64,000 nucleotides of DNA from contig BTRK01000003.1 in NCBI GenBank assembly GCA_036245805.1, positions 9,734,001 through 9,798,000 of the forward strand. Direction: 5' to 3'. Below the pieces are notes generated by a model. The model did not search any database, had not been told where the DNA came from, and saw only the letters and a list, made by a program, of their open reading frames with translations. The translations under genes were made by a program, and so were the position numbers. How positions within the stretch are numbered: position 1 is the stretch's first letter; the number at the start of each line of letters is the position of its first letter. The DNA is from Pristionchus mayeri (Eukaryota > Nematoda > Chromadorea > Rhabditida > Neodiplogasteridae). Shown here piece by piece: positions 22,163-36,194 of this stretch.

Positions 22163-25120
22163 GATCATTATTTTGTGATATTTTGAGAGATATCAGCTCA
22201 GTTGCGACGCTAGTTTAGCTTTACAATAACATCAACAATGGCACTGTTCTTTGAAAATACGTTGTTAGACCTTCAAAGCATATTCTTACCACATTCATCG
22301 CTACGAGTAAGGAGGTCTTAAGGATCATTATTTTGTGATATTTTGAGAGATATCAGCTCAATTGCGACGCTAATTTAGCTTTACAATAACATCAACTATG
22401 GCACTGTTCTTTGAAAATACATAGTTAGACTTTCAAAGCATATTCTGACCACATTCATCGCTACGAGTAAGGAGGTCTTAAGGATCATTATATTGTGATA
22501 TTTTGAGAGATATCAGCTCAGTTGCGACGCTAGTTTAGCTTTACAATAACATCAACAATGGCACTGTTCTTTGAAAATACATTGTTAGACCTTCAAAGCA
22601 TATTCTGACCACATTCATCGCTACGAGTAAGGAGGTCTTAAGGATCATTATTTTGTGATATTTTGAGAGATATCAGCTTAATTGCGACGCTAATTTAGCT
22701 TTACAATAACATCAACTATGGCACTGTTCTTTGAAAATACATTGTTAGACCTTCAAAGGAAAATACATTGTTAGACCTTCAAAACATATTCTGACCACAT
22801 TCATCGCTACGAGTAAGGAGGTCTTAAGGATCATTATTTTGTGATATTTTGAGAGATATCAGCTTAATTGCAACGCTAATTTAGCTTTACAATAACATCA
22901 ACAATGGCACTGTTCTTTGAAAATACGTTGTTAGACCTTCAAAGCATATTCTTACCACATTCATCGCTACGAGTAAGGAGGTCTTAAGGATCATTATTTT
23001 GTGATATTTTGAGAGATATCAGCTCAATTGCGACGCTAATTTAGCTTTACAATAACATCAACTATGGCACTGTTCTTTGAAAATACATAGTTAGACTTTC
23101 AAAGCATATTCTGACCACATTCATCGCTACGAGTAAGGAGGTCTTAAGGATCATTATATTGTGATATTTTGAGAGATATCAGCTCAGTTGCGACGCTAGT
23201 TTAGCTTTACAATAAGATCAACAATGGCACTGTTCTTTGAAAATACATTGTTAGACCTTCAAAGCATATTCTGACCACATTCATCGCTACGAGTAAGGAG
23301 GTCTTAAGGATCATTATTTTGTGATATTTTGAGAGATATCAGCTTAATTGCGACGCTAATTTAGCTTTACAATAACATCAACTATGGCACTGTTCTTTGA
23401 AAATACATTGTTAGACCTTCAAAGGAAAATACATTGTTAGACCTTCAAAACATATTCTGACCACATTCATCGCTACGAGTAAGGAGGTCTTAAGGATCAT
23501 TATTTTGTGATATTTTGAGAGATATCAGCTTAATTGCGACGCTAATTTAGCTTTACAATAACATCAACTATGGCACTGTTCTTTGAAAATACATAGTTAG
23601 ACTTTCAAAGCATATTCTGACCACATTCATCGCTACGAGTAAGGAGGTCTTAAGGATCATTATTTTGTGATATTTTGAGAGATATCAGCTTAATTGCGAC
23701 GCTAATTTAGCTTTACAATAACATCAACTATGGCACTGTTCTTTGAAAATACATAGTTAGACTTTCAAAGCATATTCTGACCACATTCATCGCTACGAGT
23801 AAGGAGGTCTTAAGGATCATTATATTGTGATATTTTGAGAGATATCAGCTCAGTTGCGACGCTAGTTTAGCTTTACAATAACATCAACAATGGCACTGTT
23901 CTTTGAAAATACATTGTTAGACCTTCAAAGCATATTCTGACCACATTCATCGCTACGAGTAAGGAGGTCTTAAGGATCATTATTTTGTGATATTTTGAGA
24001 GATATCAGCTCAGTTGCGACGCTAGTTTAGCTTTACAATAAGATCAACAATGGCACTGTTCTTTGAAAATACATTGTTAGACCTTCAAAGCATATTCTGA
24101 CCACATTCATCGCTACGAGTAAGGAGGTCTTAAGGATCATTATTTTGTGATATTTTGAGAGATATCAGCTTAATTGCGACGCTAATTTAGCTTTACAATA
24201 ACATCAACTATGGCACTGTTCTTTGAAAATACATTGTTAGACCTTCAAAGGAAAATACATTGTTAGACCTTCAAAACATATTCTGACCACATTCATCGCT
24301 ACGAGTAAGGAGGTCTTAAGGATCATTATTTTGTGATATTTTGAGAGATATCAGCTTAATTGCGACGCTAATTTAGCTTTACAATAACATCAACTATGGC
24401 ACTGTTCTTTGAAAATACATAGTTAGACTTTCAAAGCATATTCTGACCACATTCATCGCTACGAGTAAGGAGGTCTTAAGGATCATTATTTTGTGATATT
24501 TTGAGAGATATCAGCTTAATTGCGACGCTAATTTAGCTTTACAATAACATCAACTATGGCACTGTTCTTTGAAAATACATAGTTAGACTTTCAAAGCATA
24601 TTCTGACCACATTCATCGCTACGAGTAAGGAGGTCTTAAGGATCATTATATTGTGATATTTTGAGAGATATCAGCTCAGTTGCGACGCTAGTTTAGCTTT
24701 ACAATAACATCAACAATGGCACTGTTCTTTGAAAATACATTGTTAGACCTTCAAAGCATATTCTGACCACATTCATCGCTACGAGTAAGGAGGTCTTAAG
24801 GATCATTATTTTGTGATATTTTGAGAGATATCAGCTTAATTGCAACGCTAATTTAGCTTTACAATAACATCAACTATGACACTGTTCTTTGAAAATACAT
24901 AGTTAGACTTTCAAAGCATATTCTGACCACATTCATCGCTACGAGTAAGGAGGTCTTAAGGATCATTCTTTTGTGATATTTTGAGAGAGAGATATCAGCT
25001 TAATTGCGACGCTAATTTAGCTTTACAATAACATCAACTATGGCACTGTTCTTTGAAAATACATTGTTAGACCTTCAAAGCATATTCTGACCACATTCAT
25101 CGCTACGAGTAAGGAGGTCT

Positions 25121-27252
25121 TAAGGATCATTATTTTGTGATATTTTGAGAGATATCAGCTCAGTTGCGACGCTAGTTTAGCTTTACAATAACATCAACTA
25201 TGGCACTGTTCTTTGAAAATACATTGTTAGACCTTCAAAGCATATTCTGACCACATTCATCGCTACGAGTAAGGAGGTCTTAAGGATCATTATTTTGTGA
25301 TATTTTGAGAGATATCAGCTTAATTGCGACGCTAATTTAGCTTTACAATAACATCAACTATGGCACTGTTCTTTGAAAATACATTGTTAGACCTTCAAAG
25401 CATATTCTGACCACATTCATCGCTACGAGTAAGGAGGTCTTAAGGATCATTATTTTGTGATATTTTGAGAGATATCAGCTCAGTTGCGACGCTAGTTTAG
25501 CTTTACAATAACATCAACAATGGCACTGTTCTTTGAAAATACGTTGTTAGACCTTCAAAGCATATTCTTACCACATTCATCGCTACGAGTAAGGAGGTCT
25601 TAAGGATCATTATTTTGTGATATTTTGAGAGATATCAGCTCAATTGCGACGCTAATTTAGCTTTACAATAACATCAACTATGGCACTGTTCTTTGAAAAT
25701 ACATAGTTAGACTTTCAAAGCATATTCTGACCACATTCATCGCTACGAGTAAGGAGGTCTTAAGGATCATTATATTGTGATATTTTGAGAGATATCAGCT
25801 CAGTTGCGACGCTAGTTTAGCTTTACAATAACATCAACAATGGCACTGTTCTTTGAAAATACATTGTTAGACCTTCAAAGCATATTCTGACCACATTCAT
25901 CGCTACGAGTAAGGAGGTCTTAAGGATCATTATTTTGTGATATTTTGAGAGATATCAGCTTAATTGCGACGCTAATTTAGCTTTACAATAACATCAACTA
26001 TGGCACTGTTCTTTGAAAATACATTGTTAGACCTTCAAAGGAAAATACATTGTTAGACCTTCAAAACATATTCTGACCACATTCATCGCTACGAGTAAGG
26101 AGGTCTTAAGGATCATTATTTTGTGATATTTTGAGAGATATCAGCTTAATTGCAACGCTAATTTAGCTTTACAATAACATCAACAATGGCACTGTTCTTT
26201 GAAAATACGTTGTTAGACCTTCAAAGCATATTCTTACCACATTCATCGCTACGAGTAAGGAGGTCTTAAGGATCATTATTTTGTGATATTTTGAGAGATA
26301 TCAGCTCAATTGCGACGCTAATTTAGCTTTACAATAACATCAACTATGGCACTGTTCTTTGAAAATACATAGTTAGACTTTCAAAGCATATTCTGACCAC
26401 ATTCATCGCTACGAGTAAGGAGGTCTTAAGGATCATTATATTGTGATATTTTGAGAGATATCAGCTCAGTTGCGACGCTAGTTTAGCTTTACAATAAGAT
26501 CAACAATGGCACTGTTCTTTGAAAATACATTGTTAGACCTTCAAAGCATATTCTGACCACATTCATCGCTACGAGTAAGGAGGTCTTAAGGATCATTATT
26601 TTGTGATATTTTGAGAGATATCAGCTTAATTGCGACGCTAATTTAGCTTTACAATAACATCAACTATGGCACTGTTCTTTGAAAATACATTGTTAGACCT
26701 TCAAAGGAAAATACATTGTTAGACCTTCAAAACATATTCTGACCACATTCATCGCTACGAGTAAGGAGGTCTTAAGGATCATTATTTTGTGATATTTTGA
26801 GAGATATCAGCTTAATTGCGACGCTAATTTAGCTTTACAATAACATCAACTATGGCACTGTTCTTTGAAAATACATAGTTAGACTTTCAAAGCATATTCT
26901 GACCACATTCATCGCTACGAGTAAGGAGGTCTTAAGGATCATTATTTTGTGATATTTTGAGAGATATCAGCTTAATTGCGACGCTAATTTAGCTTTACAA
27001 TAACATCAACTATGGCACTGTTCTTTGAAAATACATAGTTAGACTTTCAAAGCATATTCTGACCACATTCATCGCTACGAGTAAGGAGGTCTTAAGGATC
27101 ATTATATTGTGATATTTTGAGAGATATCAGCTCAGTTGCGACGCTAGTTTAGCTTTACAATAACATCAACAATGGCACTGTTCTTTGAAAATACATTGTT
27201 AGACCTTCAAAGCATATTCTGACCACATTCATCGCTACGAGTAAGGAGGTCT
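25121..27252. repeat. 3282-bp block, copy 2
   Basis: The monomers are CAG-TA, plain, CAG/G103, CAA/A105, A14/CAG, long A120, G103/A48, CAA/A105, A14 with AAGATC, long A120, A105, A105 and A14/CAG. It lacks the 826-bp internal duplication of copy 1 and may represent the state before that event. It continues directly into the 1150-bp heptamer. Confidence 0.92.
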
Positions 27253-29842
27253 TAAGGATCATTATTTTGTGATATTTTGAGAGATATCAGCTTAATTGCA
27301 ACGCTAATTTAGCTTTACAATAACATCAACTATGACACTGTTCTTTGAAAATACATAGTTAGACTTTCAAAGCATATTCTGACCACATTCATCGCTACGA
27401 GTAAGGAGGTCTTAAGGATCATTCTTTTGTGATATTTTGAGAGAGAGATATCAGCTTAATTGCGACGCTAATTTAGCTTTACAATAACATCAACTATGGC
27501 ACTGTTCTTTGAAAATACATTGTTAGACCTTCAAAGCATATTCTGACCACATTCATCGCTACGAGTAAGGAGGTCTTAAGGATCATTATTTTGTGATATT
27601 TTGAGAGATATCAGCTCAGTTGCGACGCTAGTTTAGCTTTACAATAACATCAACTATGGCACTGTTCTTTGAAAATACATTGTTAGACCTTCAAAGCATA
27701 TTCTGACCACATTCATCGCTACGAGTAAGGAGGTCTTAAGGATCATTATTTTGTGATATTTTGAGAGATATCAGCTCAGTTGCGACGCTAGTTTAGCTTT
27801 ACAATAACATCAACAATGGCACTGTTCTTTGAAAATACATTGTTAGACCTTCAAAGGAAAATACATTGTTAGACCTTCAAAACATATTCTGACCACATTC
27901 ATCGCTACGAGTAAGGAGGTCTTAAGGATCATTATTTTGTGATATTTTGAGAGATATCAGCTTAATTGCGACGCTAATTTAGCTTTACAATAACATCAAC
28001 TATGGCACTGTTCTTTGAAAATACATAGTTAGACTTTCAAAGCATATTCTGACCACATTCATCGCTACGAGTAAGGAGGTCTTAAGGATCATTATTTTGT
28101 GATATTTTGAGAGATATCAGCTTAATTGCGACGCTAATTTAGCTTTACAATAACATCAACTATGGCACTGTTCTTTGAAAATACATAGTTAGACTTTCAA
28201 AGCATATTCTGACCACATTCATCGCTACGAGTAAGGAGGTCTTAAGGATCATTATATTGTGATATTTTGAGAGATATCAGCTCAGTTGCGACGCTAGTTT
28301 AGCTTTACAATAACATCAACAATGGCACTGTTCTTTGAAAATACATTGTTAGACCTTCAAAGCATATTCTGACCACATTCATCGCTACGAGTAAGGAGGT
28401 CTTAAGGATCATTATTTTGTGATATTTTGAGAGATATCAGCTTAATTGCAACGCTAATTTAGCTTTACAATAACATCAACTATGACACTGTTCTTTGAAA
28501 ATACATAGTTAGACTTTCAAAGCATATTCTGACCACATTCATCGCTACGAGTAAGGAGGTCTTAAGGATCATTATTTTGTGATATTTTGAGAGATATCAG
28601 CTCAGTTGCGACGCTAGTTTATCTTTACAATAACATCAACTATGGCACTGTTCTTTGAAAATACATTGTTAGACCTTCAAAGCATATTCTGACCACATTC
28701 ATCGCTACGAGTAAGGAGGTCTTAAGGATCATTATTTTGTGATATTTTGAGAGATATCAGCTTAATTGCGACGCTAATTTAGCTTTACAATAACATCAAC
28801 TATGGCACTGTTCTTTGAAAATACATTGTTAGACCTTCAAAGCATATTCTGACCACATTCATCGCTACGAGTAAGGAGGTCTTAAGGATCATTATTTTGT
28901 GATATTTTGAGAGATATCAGCTCAGTTGCGACGCTAGTTTAGCTTTACAATAACATCAACTATGGCACTGTTCTTTGAAAATACATAGTTAGACTTTCAA
29001 AGCATATTCTGACCACATTCATCGCTACGAGTAAGGAGGTCTTAAGGATCATTATATTGTGATATTTTGAGAGATATCAGCTCAGTTGCGACGCTAGTTT
29101 AGCTTTACAATAACATCAACAATGGCACTGTTCTTTGAAAATACATTGTTAGACCTTCAAAGCATATTCTGACCACATTCATCGCTACGAGTAAGGAGGT
29201 CTTAAGGATCATTATTTTGTGATATTTTGAGAGATATCAGCTTAATTGCAACGCTAATTTAGCTTTACAATAACATCAACTATGACACTGTTCTTTGAAA
29301 ATACATAGTTAGACTTTCAAAGCATATTCTGACCACATTCATCGCTACGAGTAAGGAGGTCTTAAGGATCATTATTTTGTGATATTTTGAGAGATATCAG
29401 CTCAGTTGCGACGCTAGTTTAGCTTTACAATAACATCAACTATGGCACTGTTCTTTGAAAATACATTGTTAGACCTTCAAAGCATATTCTGACCACATTC
29501 ATCGCTACGAGTAAGGAGGTCTTAAGGATCATTATTTTGTGATATTTTGAGAGATATCAGCTTAATTGCGACGCTAATTTAGCTTTACAATAACATCAAC
29601 TATGGCACTGTTCTTTGAAAATACATTGTTAGACCTTCAAAGCATATTCTGACCACATTCATCGCTACGAGTAAGGAGGTCTTAAGGATCATTATTTTGT
29701 GATATTTTGAGAGATATCAGCTCAGTTGCGACGCTAGTTTAGCTTTACAATAACATCAACAATGGCACTGTTCTTTGAAAATACATTGTTAGACCTTCAA
29801 AGCATATTCTGACCACATTCATCGCTACGAGTAAGGAGGTCT
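27253..29842. repeat. Family I end: 1150-bp heptamer and 800-bp pentamers
   Basis: GACAC (27253), insertion (27413), CAG-TA (27577) and long CAG A120 (27737) are followed by A105, A105, A14 and GACAC (27923-28562). Then come two pentamer turns from 28403 and 29203 (GACAC, CAG-TA, plain, CAG copy, A14 copy; 800 bp). The CAG-TA copy at 28563 has T60. At 28883 a CAG/G55 5' part joins an A105 3' part. The second turn ends at 29683-29842 in a CAG-AA copy that leads into family II. Confidence 0.9.
27413..27576. repeat. GAGA-insertion monomer (+4 bp), type copy
   Basis: The run TTTTGAGAGATATC becomes TTTTGAGAGAGAGATATC. Twenty monomers carry it, starting at 4715, 4879, 11967, 13143, 19699, 20689, 24957, 27413, 30855, 33869, 35205, 39257, 42003, 42698, 44353, 46328, 48624, 53926, 57286 and 61550. 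All twenty also have C at base 12, which suggests one original insertion spread by duplication. Lengths are 164 bp, or 190 bp with a second 26-mer. In family I it normally sits between a GACAC-type monomer and a CAG-type monomer. Confidence 0.95.
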
Positions 29843-30854
29843 TAAGGATCATTATTTTGTGATATTTTGAGAGATATCAGCTTAATTGCGACGCTAATTT
29901 AGCTTTACAATAACATCAACAATGGCACTGTTCTTTGAAAATACATTGTTAGACCTTCAAAGGAAAATACATTGTTAGACCTTCAAAGCATATTCTGACC
30001 ACATTCATCGCTACGAGTAAGGAGGTCTTAAGGATCATTATTTTGTGATATTTTGAGAGATATCAGCTCAGTTGCGACGCTAGTTTAGCTTTACAATAAC
30101 ATCAACTATGGCACTGTTCTTTGAAAATACATTGTTAGACCTTCAAAGCATATTCTAACCACATTCATCGCTACGAGTAAGGAGGTCTTAAGGATCATTA
30201 TTTTGTGATATTTTGAGAGATATCAGCTCAGTTGCGACGCTAGTTTAGCTTTACAATAACATCAACAATGGCACTGTTCTTTGAAAATACATTGTTAGAC
30301 CTTCAAAGCATATTCTGACCACATTCATCGCTACGAGTAAGGAGGTCTTAAGGATCATTATTTTGTGATATTTTGAGAGATATCAGCTTAATTGCGACGC
30401 TAATTTAGCTTTACAATAACATCAACAATGGCACTGTTCTTTGAAAATACATTGTTAGACCTTCAAAGCATATTCTGACCACATTCATCGCTACGAGTAA
30501 GGAGGTCTTAAGGATCATTCTTTTGTGATATTTTGAGAGATATCAGCTTAATTGCGACGCTAATTTAGCTTTACAATAACATCAACATTGGCACTGTTCT
30601 TTGAAAATACATTGTTAGACCTTCAAAGGAAAATACATTGTTAGACCTTCAAAGCATATTCTAACCACATTCATCGCTACGAGTAAGGAGGTCTTAAGGA
30701 TCATTATTTTGTGATATTTTGAGAGATATCAGCTTAATTGCAACGCTAATTTAGCTTTACAATAACATCAACTATGGCACTGTTCTTTGAAAATACATAG
30801 TTAGACTTTCAAAGCATATTCTGACCACATTCATCGCTACGAGTAAGGAGGTCT
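29843..30854. repeat. Family II hexamer, first of three CAG-TA/A129 series
   Basis: A long AA copy (29843) is followed by CAG-TA with A129 (30029), CAG-AA (30189), plain AA (30349), C12 long with CATTGG and A129 (30509), and A48/A105 (30695). The 826-bp series 30029-30854 recurs at 33043-33868 (3014 bp on) and 38431-39256 (8402 bp on). The last of these has one private base, TTTAAGAG, near 38615. Confidence 0.9.
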
Positions 30855-32030
30855 TAAGGATCATTCTTTTGTGATATTTTGAGAGAGAGATATCAGCTCA
30901 GTTGCGACGCTAATTTAGCTTTACAATAACATCAACAATGGCACTGTTCTTTGAAAATACGTTGTTAGACCTTCAAAGCATATTCTTACCACATTCATCG
31001 CTACGAGTAAGGAGGTCTTAAGGATCATTATTTTGTGATATTTTGAGAGATATCAGCTCAGTTGCGACGCTAATTTAGCTTTACAATAACATCAACAATG
31101 GCACTGTTCTTTGAAAATACATTGTTAGACCTTCAAAGGAAAATACATTGTTAGACCTTCAAAGCATATTCTGACCACATTCATCGCTACGAGTAAGGAG
31201 GTCTTAAGGATCATTATTTTGTGATATTTTGAGAGATATCAGCTCAGTTGCGACGCTAATTTAGCTTTACAATAACATCAACAATGGCACTGTTCTTTGA
31301 AAATACATTGTTAGACCTTCACAGCATATTCTGACCACATTCATCGCTACGAGTAAGGAGGTCTAAAGGATCATTATTTTGTGATATTTTGAGAGATATC
31401 AGCTCAGTTGCGACGCTAATTTAGCTTTACAATAACATCAACAATGGCACTGTTCTTTGAAAATACGTTGTTAGACCTTCAAAGCATATTCTTACCACAT
31501 TCATCGCTACGAGTAAGGAGGTCTTAAGGATCATTATTTTGTGATATTTTGAGAGATATCAGCTCAGTTGCGACGCTAATTTAGCTTTACAATAACATCA
31601 ACAATGGCACTGTTCTTTGAAAATACATTGTTAGACCTTCAAAGGAAAATACATTGTTAGACCTTCAAAGCATATTCTGACCACATTCATCGCTACGAGT
31701 AAGGAGGTCTTAAGGATCATTATTTTGTGATATTTTGAGAGATATCAGCTCAGTTGCGACGCTAATTTAGCTTTACAATAACATCAACAATGGCACTGTT
31801 CTTTGAAAATACATTGTTAGACCTTCACAGCATATTCTGACCACATTCATCGCTACGAGTAAGGAGGTCTAAAGGATCATTATTTTGTGATATTTTGAGA
31901 GATATCAGCTCAGTTGCGACGCTAATTTAGCTTTACAATAACATCAACAATGGCACTGTTCTTTGAAAATACATTGTTAGACCTTCAAAGCATATTCTGA
32001 CCACATTCATCGCTACGAGTAAGGAGGTCT
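30855..32030. repeat. 506-bp trimer repeats
   Basis: The trimer is CAG/G103 with TTCTTA, CAG long, CAG with C118 (160+186+160). It occurs at 30855-31364, where the first monomer has the GAGA insertion, and at 31365-31870; a third turn begins at 31871 but without G103. The C118 copies are followed by A at base 1 of the next monomer at 31365 and 31871. Monomer 30855 is the only insertion copy with a CAG rather than TAA centre, so it is a hybrid. Confidence 0.9.
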
Positions 32031-33522
32031 TAAGGATCATTATTTTGTGATATTTTGAGAGATATCAGCTTAATTGCGACGCTAATTTAGCTTTACAATA
32101 ACATCAACTATGGCACTGTTCTTTGAAAATACATTGTTAGACCTTCAAAGCATATTCTGACCACATTCATCGCTACGAGTAAGGAGGTCTTAAGGATCAT
32201 TATTTTGTGATATTTTGAGAGATATCAGCTCAGTTGCGACGCTAGTTTAGCTTTACAATAACATCAACTATGGCACTGTTCTTTGAAAATACATTGTTAG
32301 ACCTTCAAAGCATATTCTGACCACATTCATCGCTACGAGTAAGGAGGTCTTAAGGATCATTATTTTGTGATATTTTGAGAGATATCAGCTCAGTTGCGAC
32401 GCTAGTTTAGCTTTACAATAACATCAACTATGGCACTGTTCTTTGAAAATACATTGTTAGACCTTCAAAGGAAAATACATTGTTAGACCTTCAAAGCATA
32501 TTCTGACCACATTCATCGCTACGAGTAAGGAGGTCTTAAGGATCATTATTTTGTGATATTTTGAGAGATATCAGCTCAGTTGCGACGCTAATTTAGCTTT
32601 ACAATAACATCAACAATGGCACTGTTCTTTGAAAATACATTGTTAGACCTTCACAGCATATTCTGACCACATTCATCGCTACGAGTAAGGAGGTCTTAAG
32701 GATCATTATTTTGTGATATTTTGAGAGATATCAGCTCAGTTGCGACGCTAGTTTAGCTTTACAATAACATCAACAATGGCACTGTTCTTCGAAAATACAT
32801 TGTTAGACCTTCAAAGCATATTCTGACCACATTCATCGCTACGAGTAAGGAGGTCTTAAGGATCATTCTTTTGTGATATTTTGAGAGATATCAGCTTAAT
32901 TGCGACGCTAATTTAGCTTTACAATAACATCAACAATGGCACTGTTCTTTGAAAATACATTGTTAGACCTTCAAAGGAAAATACATTGTTAGACCTTCAA
33001 AGCATATTCTGACCACATTCATCGCTACGAGTAAGGAGGTCTTAAGGATCATTATTTTGTGATATTTTGAGAGATATCAGCTCAGTTGCGACGCTAGTTT
33101 AGCTTTACAATAACATCAACTATGGCACTGTTCTTTGAAAATACATTGTTAGACCTTCAAAGCATATTCTAACCACATTCATCGCTACGAGTAAGGAGGT
33201 CTTAAGGATCATTATTTTGTGATATTTTGAGAGATATCAGCTCAGTTGCGACGCTAGTTTAGCTTTACAATAACATCAACAATGGCACTGTTCTTTGAAA
33301 ATACATTGTTAGACCTTCAAAGCATATTCTGACCACATTCATCGCTACGAGTAAGGAGGTCTTAAGGATCATTATTTTGTGATATTTTGAGAGATATCAG
33401 CTTAATTGCGACGCTAATTTAGCTTTACAATAACATCAACAATGGCACTGTTCTTTGAAAATACATTGTTAGACCTTCAAAGCATATTCTGACCACATTC
33501 ATCGCTACGAGTAAGGAGGTCT
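32031..33522. repeat. Family II: C118-C94 pair and CAG-TA series
   Basis: Monomers start at 32031 (plain), 32191 and 32351 (CAG-TA, the second long), 32537 (C118), 32697 (C94), 32857 (C12 long), 33043 (CAG-TA, A129), 33203 (CAG-AA) and 33363 (TAA-AA). C94 changes CTTTGAA to CTTCGAA, making a TTCGAA palindrome and a new CpG. Confidence 0.88.
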
Positions 33523-36194
33523 TAAGGATCATTCTTTTGTGATATTTTGAGAGATATCAGCTTAATTGCGACGCTAATTTAGCTTTACAATAACATCAAC
33601 ATTGGCACTGTTCTTTGAAAATACATTGTTAGACCTTCAAAGGAAAATACATTGTTAGACCTTCAAAGCATATTCTAACCACATTCATCGCTACGAGTAA
33701 GGAGGTCTTAAGGATCATTATTTTGTGATATTTTGAGAGATATCAGCTTAATTGCAACGCTAATTTAGCTTTACAATAACATCAACTATGGCACTGTTCT
33801 TTGAAAATACATAGTTAGACTTTCAAAGCATATTCTGACCACATTCATCGCTACGAGTAAGGAGGTCTTAAGGATCATTCTTTTGTGATATTTTGAGAGA
33901 GAGATATCAGCTTAATTGCGACGCTAATTTAGCTTTACAATAACATCAACAATGGCACTGTTCTTTGAAAATACATTGTTAGACCTTCAAAGGAAAATAC
34001 ATTGTTAGACCTTCAAAGCATATTCTGACCACATTCATCGCTACGAGTAAGGAGGTCTTAAGGATCATTATTTTGTGATATTTTGAGAGATATCAGCTTA
34101 ATTGCAACGCTAATTTAGCTTTACAATAACATCAACTATGGCACTGTTCTTTGAAAATACATTGTTAGACCTTCAAAGCATATTCTGACCACATTCATCG
34201 CTACGAGTAAGGAGGTCTTAAGGATCATTATTTTGTGATATTTTGAGAGATATCAGCTCAGTTGCGACGCTAATTTAGCTTTACAATAACATCAACAATG
34301 GCACTGTTCTTTGAAAATACGTTGTTAGACCTTCAAAGCATATTCTTACCACATTCATCGCTACGAGTAAGGAGGTCTTAAGGATCATTATTTTGTGATA
34401 TTTTGAGAGATATCAGCTCAGTTGCGACGCTAATTTAGCTTTACAATAACATCAACAATGGCACTGTTCTTTGAAAATACATTGTTAGACCTTCACAGCA
34501 TATTCTGACCACATTCATCGCTACGAGTAAGGAGGTCTAAAGGATCATTATTTTGTGATATTTTGAGAGATATCAGCTTAATTGCGACGCTAATTTAGCT
34601 TTACAATAACATCAACTATGGCACTGTTCTTTGAAAATACATTGTTAGACCTTCAAAGCATATTCTGACCACATTCATCGCTACGAGTAAGGAGGTCTTA
34701 AGGATCATTATTTTGTGATATTTTGAGAGATATCAGCTCAGTTGCGACGCTAATTTAGCTTTACAATAACATCAACAATGGCACTGTTCTTTGAAAATAC
34801 ATTGTTAGACCTTCAAAGCATATTCTGACCACATTCATCGCTACGAGTAAGGAGGTCTTAAGGATCATTCTTTTGTGATATTTTGAGAGATATCAGCTTA
34901 ATTGCGACGCTAATTTAGCTTTACAATAACATCAACATTGGCACTGTTCTTTGAAAATACATTGTTAGACCTTCAAAGGAAAATACATTGTTAGACCTTC
35001 AAAGCATATTCTAACCACATTCATCGCTACGAGTAAGGAGGTCTTAAGGATCATTATTTTGTGATATTTTGAGAGATATCAGCTTAATTGCAACGCTAAT
35101 TTAGCTTTACAATAACATCAACTATGGCACTGTTCTTTGAAAATACATAGTTAGACTTTCAAAGCATATTCTGACCACATTCATCGCTACGAGTAAGGAG
35201 GTCTTAAGGATCATTCTTTTGTGATATTTTGAGAGAGAGATATCAGCTTAATTGCGACGCTAATTTAGCTTTACAATAACATCAACAATGGCACTGTTCT
35301 TTGAAAATACATTGTTAGACCTTCAAAGGAAAATACATTGTTAGACCTTCAAAGCATATTCTGACCACATTCATCGCTACGAGTAAGGAGGTCTTAAGGA
35401 TCATTATTTTGTGATATTTTGAGAGATATCAGCTTAATTGCAACGCTAATTTAGCTTTACAATAACATCAACTATGGCACTGTTCTTTGAAAATACATTG
35501 TTAGACCTTCAAAGCATATTCTGACCACATTCATCGCTACGAGTAAGGAGGTCTTAAGGATCATTATTTTGTGATATTTTGAGAGATATCAGCTCAGTTG
35601 CGACGCTAATTTAGCTTTACAATAACATCAACAATGGCACTGTTCTTTGAAAATACGTTGTTAGACCTTCAAAGCATATTCTTACCACATTCATCGCTAC
35701 GAGTAAGGATGTCTTAAGGATCATTATTTTGTGATATTTTGAGAGATATCAGCTCAGTTGCGACGCTAATTTAGCTTTACAATAACATCAACAATGGCAC
35801 TGTTCTTTGAAAATACGTTGTTAGACCTTCAAAGCATATTCTTACCACATTCATCGCTACGAGTAAGGAGGTCTTAAGGATCATTATTTTGTGATATTTT
35901 GAGAGATATCAGCTCAGTTGCGACGCTAATTTAGCTTTACAATAACATCAACAATGGCACTGTTCTTTGAAAATACATTGTTAGACCTTCACAGCATATT
36001 CTGACCACATTCATCGCTACGAGTAAGGAGGTCTTAAGGATCATTATTTTGTGATATTTTGAGAGATATCAGCTCAGTTGCGACGCTAATTTAGCTTTAC
36101 AATAACATCAACAATGGCACTGTTCTTTGAAAATACATTGTTAGACCTTCACAGCATATTCTGACCACATTCATCGCTACGAGTAAGGAGGTCT
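33523..36194. repeat. 1336-bp octamer, tandem partial duplication
   Basis: Block 33523-34858 holds C12/CATTGG long, A48/A105, insertion long (190 bp), A48 plain, CAG/G103, C118, TAA plain with A1, and CAG-AA. It repeats from 34859, with the first five monomers matching at 1336 bp (34859-35714). The second turn then shows two G103 copies (35555, 35715) and two C118 copies (35875, 36035) in a row, a local one-monomer doubling of each. A private AAGGATGTCT ends 35714. Confidence 0.9.

Larger units (their letters stand above)
21839..25120. repeat. 3282-bp block, copy 1, with an internal 826-bp tandem duplication
   Basis: Region 21839-23970 matches 25121-27252 monomer for monomer at a spacing of 3282 bp, including the rare AATAAGATC change (23211/26493). 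Inside copy 1, the pentamer 23145-23970 (A14/CAG with AAGATC, long A120, A105, A105, A14/CAG) is followed by 23971-24796, which repeats it at 826 bp. The first monomer of the repeat (23971) keeps AAGATC but has lost A14, so the crossover lies between bases 14 and about 71 of that monomer. The block ends with GACAC (24797) and GAGA-insertion (24957) copies. Confidence 0.94.
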
